A DNA stretch of 17,378 nucleotides from Lysobacterales bacterium CG_4_10_14_3_um_filter_64_11. GTDB lineage: Bacteria > Pseudomonadota > Gammaproteobacteria > Xanthomonadales > Xanthomonadaceae. The stretch spans positions 1-17,378 of the forward strand of contig PFJA01000080.1 of the NCBI GenBank assembly GCA_002782905.1. Reading direction: 5' to 3'. Shown here piece by piece: positions 1-5,653 of this stretch (position 1 is the stretch's first letter; each line of letters opens with the position of its first letter). The notes under the pieces are model-generated. The model saw only the letters and a list, made by a program, of their open reading frames with translations. It made no database searches and had not been told where the DNA came from. Made by a program: the position numbers and the translations under genes.

Positions 1-80
1 TGGCCGTCGCCACCGGTTCGGTAGCCCAGCCGCTTCGCTCGATCCGGTCGGCTGACGCACATTGCTAATCAGGACCCGTT

Positions 81-826
81 ATGAATAGATATGTAGCCAT
101 CGCCAAAGCCGCAGAAGCGTTGGGCGTGTCGATAACGACACTGCGTCGCTGGGAGGTCGAAGGCAAGCTGATACCGGTGCGCACCGTCGGGCGGCAGCGG
201 CGCTATGACCTTGCCAAGCTCAAGCCGGAGCTATTTCACGCCGCGCCGCAAGACCGAAAAACCATTGCCTACGCCCGCGTGTCGAGCCACGACCAGAAAG
301 ACGATCTGGAGCGGCAAAAGCAGGTGCTTGAACGCTACTGCGCCAAGCAGGGTTGGACGTTCAAGGTGATTGCCGATCTGGGTTCCGGTATGAACTACCA
401 CAAGAAAGGCTTGAAGCGGCTACTCGATGAAATCATCGAAGGGCGCGTCGGTCGCCTGGTTGTCGCCCACAAAGACTGCCTGTTGCGCTTTGGCGCGGAA
501 CTGGTTTTCGCTATTTGCGAAGCGAAAGAGGTTGAGGTGCTCATCATCAACCAAGGTGTCGATACGACGTTCGAGGAAGACCTGGCCCAATGCTGTTCGG
601 TTAACCCGTTCGTGGTGAGCTTGTCGAACCATGAGCGGCGCTACGGCTGCCATTCGGCAAGTCAGAGCAAACGGAATATGGACAAACCGAACCGTATTGA
701 GACCTGGCCCGCGATGTGCTGGAAATCATCACCGTGTTCAGCGCCCGTTGGTACGGCAGCCGTAGCCGCAAGAACCAGAAGCTGCCCGATGGCGTGAAGC
801 AGGCCGTGGAAGCTGCATCATGCTGA
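81..826 (+). pseudogene. tnpA: IS607-family serine recombinase/transposase TnpA, disrupted
   Basis: The N-terminus is a MerR-like helix-turn-helix (about residues 4-48, with TTLRRWEVEGKL and GRQRRY). A serine-recombinase domain follows from about residue 61, with YARVSSHDQ (nucleophile Ser about 68) and DLERQ, typical of IS607 TnpA. The normal reading frame ends at EEDLA near 587. It resumes in another frame after 710 as RDVLEIITVFSARWYGSRS and ends at TGA 824-826, overlapping the tnpB start at 820. The interruption is a 112-bp element plus a 10-bp duplication (122 bp in all, so a frameshift). A second lesion is visible: the conserved DRLLR motif reads DCLLR (Cys about 133), which removes an arginine expected to be catalytic in serine recombinases. 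The open frame actually present stops at 797 with an unrelated tail. The gene is certainly inactive. Confidence 0.9.
588..699. mobile_element. Miniature inverted-repeat element (MITE) inserted in tnpA
   Basis: The left end CAATGCTGTTCGGTT (588-602) and the reverse complement of the right end, CAATACGGTTCGGTT (685-699), agree at 13 of 15 positions. The element is flanked by AGACCTGGCC at 578-587 and 700-709, a 10-bp direct repeat (11 bp if the next C is counted). Removing element plus one repeat restores an intact IS607 TnpA frame, so the insertion boundaries are supported independently. It has no coding capacity. The interior (607-634) carries GTGAGCTTGTCGAACC, a motif I recognise as a widely dispersed proteobacterial repeat. 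The ends resemble those of IS4 (TAATGCC...AGTTAA), and IS4-family elements make 10-13 bp duplications, so mobilisation by an IS4-type transposase is a reasonable inference. Confidence 0.8.
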
Positions 827-1026
827 TCGCTCACAAGATCGCACTTGATCCTGACAATGCGCAGGCGACCTGCTTTGCTCGCGCCGCCGGGACAGCGCGC
901 TTTGCCTACAAGTGGGCACTTGCCGAACGGCAAAAGCAATACGCGGCTTGCAAGGCTGCACGCACGCATAGGCAACATTCGCAGGGATGCCCTGCATCAA
1001 CTCACGACTGACCCGACGCGCCGGTT
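820..1026 (+). pseudogene. tnpB: TnpB remnant of the IS607 element (internal deletion)
   Basis: ATG at 820 starts the typical TnpB N-terminus (MLIAHKIALDP, then TARFAYKWALAERQKQYAA), overlapping the ancestral tnpA stop by 7 bases as in intact IS607 elements. At about 949-958 the frame shifts. The following sequence (frame of position 950) reads ARLHARIGNIRRDALHQLT up to TRRF, a segment that normally lies deep inside TnpB just before the RuvC glutamate region. Several hundred bases between the two parts are missing. Everything after about 1026 is also gone, including the RuvC catalytic residues, the zinc finger and the right-end guide RNA. The remnant ends at the stop codon of the convergent threonine synthase-like gene. 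Confidence 0.85.
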
Positions 1027-2301
1027 TCAAGCGGTTCCCAACAAATGGCGCAGGTTGGGCAGGTATTTCTCCAGCGAGCCGGTGTTCACCACCACAACCC
1101 GCTCGCCGGATTTGAGCAGGCCGCGATCGAGCAGTTGCGGCAAAGCCGCCAGGCAGGCTGCGCCCTCCGGGCTGATCCACCAGCGCGTGTCGCGCCACAC
1201 CCGGCTCAGTTCGGCGGCGGTATCGGCTTCGCTCACGGCGACCGCTGCGCCACCGCTGTCGCGGATGATCTGCAACACGCGGAAGTGGCCAACGCCGCCG
1301 GGCACATTCAGGCCGCAGGCTAGGGTCAGGCCGGCGCTGACCACGGTGCTATCGTCGGCACCGGCGGCAAAGGCATTGACCAGCGGCGCGGTGACTTCGC
1401 TTTGCACACAGATCATGCGTGGCCGCGCGCTGCCGATCAGGCCCAGCACCTCAAGTTCGGCCCAGGCTTTCCACATGCCGAGCACGCCGGTACCGCCGCC
1501 GGTCGGGTAGATCACCACATCCGGCAGTGCCCAGCGGCGCTCATCGGAGTCCCACGGCCGGGCGATCGGTTCGGCCAGTTCCAGACCCAGGGTTTTCTTG
1601 CCTTCGATGCGCCAGCCCGGTTCCTGAAACGTGGCCACCGAGAAATATCCTTGCGGCAGGTACTTTTCCTTGAGCAGGGCACCGGCCTCGCGGATGGTCG
1701 GGCCGATCAATTCCAGTTTGACCTGTGCCGGATGGCGCAAGGCCGCTGCCGCGACATTGCCCAGAATCGGGGTTGGCGTGTCGTCGGGCATGGCGACTAC
1801 GATTTGCAGGTCGCCGGCCAGGGCGTAGCGGGTGAGCGAATCGCCGGCATTGCCCTGGGTTGGCACCGCCAACTGGTTCAGGCCGAGCCGGCGTGCCTGT
1901 GCCGCCACCATCGCCATGCCGCGATCCTTGAAGCTTTGCGTGGGATTGCTGCCGTAGCCCGGATGCGCGCGGCCTTCTTCCTTCAGCGCCAGCGCCAGCC
2001 CGGCGGCCCTGGCAACCGGATGCTGGCGGTAATCGAGCAACGGGGTGTGGCCTTCGCCCAGCGCCACCAGATGGCGGGCGTCGGATGGGTCATTGGCATC
2101 CAGCGCCAGCAGCGCACCGAAGCGCCACATGTCCGGCCGCTGCGGCGTGTACCAGCGCTGGTCGGGTTGCTCGGCACGCAGGCGTTGCAGATCAAGCACC
2201 ATTTCGACTGGCCGGCCATCGCTGGGGTCGAGGTTCATCGGCACATCGGCGGGGTATTCGATGCCCGAAGCGATGCCGCGCAAGTGGCTGAGATAGGACA
2301 T
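1027..2301 (-). CDS. Threonine synthase-like PLP-dependent enzyme
   Basis: A 424-aa fold-type II PLP enzyme, annotated in related genomes as threonine synthase (O-phosphohomoserine to threonine and phosphate). NPTQSFKDRGM at residues 119-129 carries the Schiff-base lysine K125. TQGNAGDSL at 148-156 corresponds to the substrate/PLP asparagine loop, and TGGGTG at 267-272 to the phosphate-binding glycine loop. RIEGKKTLGLE (231-241) is typical of this subfamily. I chose ATG 2301 (MSYLSH) over the upstream in-frame start at 2358 because GGGAAA lies just upstream and homology begins there. It is not next to thrA or thrB, so it may be a paralogue with another amino acid substrate. Its upstream same-strand neighbour is the toxin gene, 64 bp away. 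Confidence 0.82.
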   Translation of the reverse strand: MSYLSHLRGIASGIEYPADVPMNLDPSDGRPVEMVLDLQRLRAEQPDQRWYTPQRPDMWRFGALLALDANDPSDARHLVALGEGHTPLLDYRQHPVARAAGLALALKEEGRAHPGYGSNPTQSFKDRGMAMVAAQARRLGLNQLAVPTQGNAGDSLTRYALAGDLQIVVAMPDDTPTPILGNVAAAALRHPAQVKLELIGPTIREAGALLKEKYLPQGYFSVATFQEPGWRIEGKKTLGLELAEPIARPWDSDERRWALPDVVIYPTGGGTGVLGMWKAWAELEVLGLIGSARPRMICVQSEVTAPLVNAFAAGADDSTVVSAGLTLACGLNVPGGVGHFRVLQIIRDSGGAAVAVSEADTAAELSRVWRDTRWWISPEGAACLAALPQLLDRGLLKSGERVVVVNTGSLEKYLPNLRHLLGTA

Positions 2302-2365
2302 GGGGTTTCCCGGTTGGGTTGTGGATTTGGCGACACCGTGAACATGCCGCCATTGCATCGGCGGC

Positions 2366-2689
2366 TCAGATTACGCCGGCGACCAGCAGCAACGCCCGAT
2401 CTACCATCTTCATCCGCTCTGCATCGAGACGGCCAAATGGCGCGCTGATTTTGTTACGCGGTAGCGTCGAAAGTTTGTCCACCATGACTTGCGAAAGCGT
2501 GCGCAACCCGTTGGCTGGATTCGGCTCAACGGTCACGCGAAATGCCGCATTGCGCAGATCGCTGGTGACCGGACAGAGCACAACGCTGTCCAAGTCCGTC
2601 AACAGGTCGGATTGAACGATCAGGGCTGGTCGCGGGTTGCCATAGTCGCCTTGCAGGGAAACCGTGACCAGATCGCCACGCTGCGTCAT
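2366..2689 (-). CDS. MazF/PemK-family endoribonuclease toxin
   Basis: A 107-aa protein of normal MazF length. It starts with the family signature QRGDLVTV (residues 3-10) and continues with NPRPALIVQSD (18-28), where R20 matches the catalytic arginine. LCPVTSD (38-44) supplies the threonine T42, and SQVMVDKLSTLPR (66-78) is the conserved strand-loop. MazF toxins cleave single-stranded RNA at short sequences when released from their antitoxin. Its ATG (2687-2689) overlaps the TGA of the antitoxin gene in an ATGA junction, so the two are translationally coupled. All key residues are present, so it looks functional. Confidence 0.93.
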   Translation of the reverse strand: MTQRGDLVTVSLQGDYGNPRPALIVQSDLLTDLDSVVLCPVTSDLRNAAFRVTVEPNPANGLRTLSQVMVDKLSTLPRNKISAPFGRLDAERMKMVDRALLLVAGVI

Positions 2690-2907
2690 TCCCAGCCCTC
2701 AACGTGGGTTGCCGCCGCTTGCGTGAAGCGCAAAACGTCGGCTTCTGCCGGGTCGCCCTTGAGGTTTTGGCACTGCTGCCGGACTTGTGCCGCGAACTCA
2801 GGTGAGCGGGTGTCCGGCACCCAGAACTGGACAGGACGCAGCCCCGCAGCACGCATCCGCTCGCGGTGACGCGCGACCTTGCCGGTCGAGTCGTGGATCG
2901 ATGGCAT
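2686..2907 (-). CDS. MazE-family (DUF3018-type) antitoxin
   Basis: A 73-aa protein directly upstream of the toxin in the same operon. The N-terminus RHRERMRAAGLRPVQFWVPDTR (residues 14-35) is typical of the DUF3018 MazE-like antitoxins, in which a short DNA-binding part precedes an acidic toxin-binding tail (here around EFAAQVRQQCQNLKGDPAEADVL). GGGAGG lies 4 bases upstream of ATG 2907 and fixes the start. The gene has a palindrome-containing promoter immediately upstream, consistent with autorepression by the antitoxin or the toxin-antitoxin complex. Confidence 0.9.
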   Translation of the reverse strand: MPSIHDSTGKVARHRERMRAAGLRPVQFWVPDTRSPEFAAQVRQQCQNLKGDPAEADVLRFTQAAATHVEGWE

Positions 2908-2932
2908 GATGCCTCCCTTGATTACATGCGGA

Positions 2933-2966
2933 GTTGCATGTTATCGCGCATGCAACCGTCGTGCAA
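2933..2966 (-). promoter_or_regulatory. Promoter and palindromic operator of the toxin-antitoxin operon
   Basis: On the minus strand, TTGCAC (2966-2961) and TAACAT (2943-2938) are separated by exactly 17 bp and point toward the antitoxin start at 2907. A perfect inverted repeat GTTGCATG-N8-CATGCAAC (2933-2956) covers the -10 and most of the spacer. A further half-site-like GTGCAAC lies at 2961-2967. The position suits autorepression, but binding by MazE is inference. Confidence 0.65.
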
Positions 2967-3034
2967 CGCAAACGGCGACGCCACCTCGACACCTCCGATT
3001 TTGGCGGATCCAGCGCCAGAACCCTACGGAAGCG

Positions 3035-3203
3035 CTGAACAAGTCGTCACCCCAGCGAAAGCTGGGGGTCCACGTTGTTGTTTGGAATGAATTCCAGCTT
3101 TACGGCGGGTTGTCCATGCCCGCCGCCCTGCGGGGCCAGCTTCGCTGTTCGCGCGCGCTTCAGGCGCGCGCAGTCGCTGGAATGAGAAAACGGACTTGCT
3201 CAG
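3035..3203. repeat. Dispersed repeat, copy 1 (terminal CTGAACAAGTC inverted repeats)
   Basis: A gene-free stretch bounded by CTGAACAAGTC (3035-3045) and GACTTGCTCAG (3193-3203), inverted with 10 of 11 matches. Inside, CCCCAGC-gaaa-GCTGGGG (3050-3067) is a perfect 7-bp tetraloop hairpin, and GCGCGCGC-ttca-GGCGCGCGC forms another near 3151-3171. The right flank AGAGTGTCCCTA recurs in near-identical form after the copy at 14122-14132. It looks like a non-coding dispersed intergenic repeat; no coding capacity is seen from 2967 to 3210. Confidence 0.6.
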
Positions 3204-3210
3204 AGTGTCC

Positions 3211-3669
3211 CTACAAATGCTCGGCCGCAATCGCCTGCTGCCGCATCAATTTCTCGATGATGCGATTGAGTGCCGTGCGTTCGGCATCATCCAGACCGGC
3301 CAGCAGCGCCTGCTCGTAAGCCTCGGCGCGCGGCACCACCTCATCACAAATGGCATGGCCGGCGGCGCTGAGGGTGAGCACCGATTTGCGCCGGTCGCTG
3401 CCGTGGGTTTCGCGTTGCAGGCGGCCATGGCGCAGCAGATTGCTGACCGCACGGCTGATTGCCACCTTGTCGATCGCCGTGCGCTCAGCGACTTCGTTAC
3501 TCGACAAGCCGGGAAAGCGTGCCAGCACCGCCATCACCCGCCATTCGGTGATCGACAGCGTGAAGCGCTCGGCATAGGCACGCGAAATCGAGGCGCTGAT
3601 GCGGTTGGACAGCAGCGACAGCCGGTAGGGAAGGAATCGTTCGAGCTTCAGTGCCGCCTCGGAATGCAT
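3211..3669 (-). CDS. MarR-family transcriptional regulator
   Basis: A 152-aa winged-helix regulator. The DNA-binding core spans about residues 37-103: LSITEWRVMAVL, then the helix-turn-helix LSSNEVAERTAIDKVAISRAV, and the wing GSDRRKSVLTLSAAG with the family DRR signature. Helical N- and C-terminal dimerisation arms flank it. The start is ATG 3669 with AAGG 7 bases upstream, rather than the in-frame TTG at 3684, which would lie inside the shared promoter. It is divergent from 4-hydroxyphenylpyruvate dioxygenase across a 71-bp gap that contains a good palindrome. It therefore probably represses hpd and itself, relieved by a tyrosine-pathway metabolite. The ligand is not deducible from sequence. 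Confidence 0.9.
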   Translation of the reverse strand: MHSEAALKLERFLPYRLSLLSNRISASISRAYAERFTLSITEWRVMAVLARFPGLSSNEVAERTAIDKVAISRAVSNLLRHGRLQRETHGSDRRKSVLTLSAAGHAICDEVVPRAEAYEQALLAGLDDAERTALNRIIEKLMRQQAIAAEHL

Positions 3670-3678
3670 GGGTTTGCC

Positions 3679-3707
3679 TTGCAATTGGTTTCAGTTGAAA
3701 CTATAAC
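3679..3707 (+). promoter_or_regulatory. hpd promoter with MarR-type operator in the spacer
   Basis: TTGCAA (3679-3684) and TATAAC (3702-3707) are 17 bp apart and point to hpd. The palindrome GTTTCA-GT-TGAAAC (3688-3701) fills the spacer almost exactly. On the other strand TATAGT (3704-3699) could serve as the -10 of the regulator gene. One operator could thus control both directions. This is the arrangement expected for a MarR repressor with its divergent target; binding itself is inferred. Confidence 0.7.
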
Positions 3708-3740
3708 GGTGGCTTGATCGAACGCTGGAGGGCATTGCCC

Positions 3741-4829
3741 ATGAACGCACAACCCAATCTTGGCATAACACCGAGCCGCTTCGAAAACCCGATGGGTATC
3801 GATGGCTTCGAGTTCGTCGAGTTTGCCGCGCCGGGCGGGCGCGAAGGCGAGCTGGTTGCGCTGTTCGAGCGCATGGGGTTCAGTGCTGTGATGCGGCATC
3901 GCAGTCGTGCCATCACCGTATTCCGGCAGGGTGGTGTCAATTTTCTGGTTAACGCCGAGCCGGATTCGTTTGCCGCTGCGTTCGCGGTCAAACATGGCCC
4001 CGGTGCCTGTGGTTTTGCCGTGCGTTTTCGTGAACCTGCGGGCAAGGTGCGGGAGCAGGTGCTGGCGCGCGGTGGTGAGCGGATCGACGGCGAAGCGAGC
4101 AAGGCGGTACAGCGGCCGGTAGTGGCCGGCATCGGCGGCGCGATGCTGTATTTGGTCGACAACTACGGCGATGGTGGCGATGTCTATGGCGATTTCGAGC
4201 AACTACCCGGCGTCGATAGCCACCCGCCAGGCTTTGGCCTGACCTTCATCGATCACCTCACCCACAACCTGTATTTCGGCAACATGGAAAAGTGGGCCGA
4301 CTACTACGAGAAGCTGTTCAACTTCCGCGAGATTCGCTACTTCGACATCAAGGGTGTCAAGACCGGGCTGATCTCCAAGGCGATGACCGCACCGGATGGC
4401 ATCGTGCGCATTCCGCTCAACGAGTCGAGCGATCCGAAATCGCAGATCAACGAGTACTTGAACGAATACCACGGCGAGGGCATCCAGCACATCGCCTGCT
4501 TTACCGACGATATCTACGCAACGGTGGAAGCCATGCGCGCGCGCGGGGTGGAGTTTCTCGACACCCCGGATGCCTATTTTTCGGTGGTCGACCAACGCAT
4601 CCCCAATCACGGCGAGGATTTGTCGCGCTTGCGCCGCAACAAAATCCTGATCGATGCCGACCCGGAAACCAAACAGCGCAAGCTGTTGCAGATTTTCACC
4701 CAGAATTGCATCGGCCCGATCTTCTTCGAGATCATCCAGCGCAAGGGCAACGAGGGTTTCGGCGAAGGCAATTTCCAGGCCCTGTTCGAGAGCATCGAAC
4801 GCGACCAGATCAAGCGCGGGGTGTTGTGA
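3741..4829 (+). CDS. hpd: 4-hydroxyphenylpyruvate dioxygenase
   Basis: A 362-aa Fe(II) enzyme that converts 4-hydroxyphenylpyruvate to homogentisate in tyrosine breakdown (and toward pyomelanin or plastoquinone-like products in some organisms). The N-terminal half (about 20-150) is the degenerate vicinal-oxygen-chelate domain. The C-terminal half carries the iron triad: H172 in IDHLTHN, H250 in GEGIQHIA and E330 in GPIFFEIIQRKG. The C-terminal motif NEGFGEGNF (337-345) is the family's gating helix region. ATG 3741 is supported by GGAGGG 8 bases upstream; the in-frame TTG at 3714 lacks such a site. Length matches bacterial HPPDs. No hmgA or fumarylacetoacetase is in the window. The divergent MarR gene is the likely regulator. 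Confidence 0.96.
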   Translation: MNAQPNLGITPSRFENPMGIDGFEFVEFAAPGGREGELVALFERMGFSAVMRHRSRAITVFRQGGVNFLVNAEPDSFAAAFAVKHGPGACGFAVRFREPAGKVREQVLARGGERIDGEASKAVQRPVVAGIGGAMLYLVDNYGDGGDVYGDFEQLPGVDSHPPGFGLTFIDHLTHNLYFGNMEKWADYYEKLFNFREIRYFDIKGVKTGLISKAMTAPDGIVRIPLNESSDPKSQINEYLNEYHGEGIQHIACFTDDIYATVEAMRARGVEFLDTPDAYFSVVDQRIPNHGEDLSRLRRNKILIDADPETKQRKLLQIFTQNCIGPIFFEIIQRKGNEGFGEGNFQALFESIERDQIKRGVL

Positions 4830-4846
4830 GGGTGCGCGTCTCGAAG

Positions 4847-5239
4847 TTACGGCCGCGTGACGGCTGATCCGCAATGCGCGTCGTCGCGCGTTGCCAAGGG
4901 TATGTATCGGCGATTACAGATGAGAAACGCCAGCACGGAGCACGCGACTACGGTGGTGGCCATGGACATGGTTCGCAGATCGGTGCTGGAGTCCAGGAAA
5001 AATGCCGGCACCAGCTTGCCCGCGATAAGGAGCACGATGGCCGACACGCCCAGCGTACGCGCCCACGGGCGTGCTTCGCGCATGGGCACCAGGCGTGTGC
5101 CGCAGGTGCGACACTGACCGATTTCCGAAGCGAACTGATACCAGCACTTCCCGCGAAGGTCGAACTGCCCGGTGCCACGGACAAAACTGCGAAAAAGCCT
5201 GTTCTTCGCCCCGCACACGGGGCATGAGCCGCAGTTCAT
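4847..5239 (-). CDS. Small zinc-ribbon membrane protein, function unknown
   Basis: A 130-aa protein. The N-terminal 50 residues hold two knuckles, CPVCG (C6, C9) and CRTCG (C43, C46), which together make a zinc ribbon. Two hydrophobic segments follow (about 60-82 and 92-108), with a basic stretch CNRRY after the second, so the ribbon is probably cytoplasmic. AAGGGA lies 9 bases upstream of ATG 5239. The paired CxxCG motifs plus clear membrane segments argue that this is a real gene and not a shadow. It converges on hpd with a 17-bp gap. I do not recognise a named family; similar short CxxC-membrane proteins are annotated as hypothetical. Confidence 0.7.
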   Translation of the reverse strand: MNCGSCPVCGAKNRLFRSFVRGTGQFDLRGKCWYQFASEIGQCRTCGTRLVPMREARPWARTLGVSAIVLLIAGKLVPAFFLDSSTDLRTMSMATTVVACSVLAFLICNRRYIPLATRDDAHCGSAVTRP

Positions 5240-5375
5240 GGGAAGTCATCCCTTCTCGTGCATTCGACAGGTCGAGAATAAGGCAATCAGCCGAACGGTT
5301 GTAGAGGGCGTAACCCGCAACTCAGTGGTAGCCCGGGTTAGGCCGCAGGCCGTAACCCGGGATTTTGCGCGTCAC

Positions 5376-5460
5376 CGCGGTGAACCGGTGTAGGGCGCCG
5401 GGGTTCGGCAGTCGCGGTGAACCGGTGTAGGGCGCCGGGGTTCGGCAGTCGCGGCGAAAC
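5376..5460. repeat. 37-bp tandem repeat, about 2.3 copies
   Basis: Units start at 5376 and 5413 and are identical over the stretch beginning CGCGGTGAACCGGTGTAGGG and ending GGTTCGGCAGT. A third partial copy starts at 5450 with one change (CGCGGCGAAAC). It is inside the GTGGTAGCCCGGGTT-bounded cluster. Length of the array probably varies between strains. Confidence 0.8.
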
Positions 5461-5480
5461 GGGTCCCGGGGTTCGGGCGC

Positions 5481-5549
5481 GATGCGCCCCGGGTTTCGGG
5501 CGAGATGCGCCCCGGGTTTCGGGCGCGATGCGCCCCGGGTTTCGGCTTC
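5481..5549. repeat. 23-bp tandem repeat, three copies
   Basis: Units at 5481, 5504 and 5527 begin GATGCGCCCCGGGTTTCGGG, each 23 bp long with one or a few changes in the last bases. A degenerate copy precedes them at 5458-5480. Each unit can pair GGGCGC with GCGCCC across the junction, so the array forms short hairpins. Confidence 0.8.
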
Positions 5550-5653
5550 GCCTCAACCCGGGCTACCACATCGTGCGCATCCCGATACCATCGTGCGGCA
5601 ATGAGCCCCGCAACCGGTTCACCGCGATCACGCCGAATGCCGCGACCCGCTAC

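Larger units (their letters stand above)
5325..5569. repeat. Compound REP-like repeat cluster bounded by GTGGTAGCCCGGGTT
   Basis: GTGGTAGCCCGGGTT (5325-5339) and its exact reverse complement AACCCGGGCTACCAC (5555-5569) enclose 215 bp of very GC-rich sequence. The left end continues as gttaGGCCGCAGGCCgtAACCCGGG, a complete hairpin of the widespread GTAGCCCGGGTTA repeat type. Between the ends lie two tandem arrays, listed separately. The whole block fills most of the 414-bp gap between the zinc-ribbon gene and metK. The remainder (5570-5653) holds a further AACCGGTTCACCGCG (5612-5626) that is inverted relative to the 37-bp unit, and no gene. Confidence 0.75.

Noticed and set aside
1..80. Tail of an upstream gene
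   Set aside because: One frame is open to TAA at 65-67, but it is only about 21 codons and no family can be recognised.
3714..3740. Upstream TTG start of hpd (nine extra residues)
   Set aside because: It has no ribosome-binding site and lies only a few bases after the -10 box; ATG 3741 has GGAGGG at good spacing.
5376..5549. CRISPR-like array
   Set aside because: The repeats are directly adjacent with no unique spacers, and no cas genes are present; they are tandem repeats within a REP cluster.
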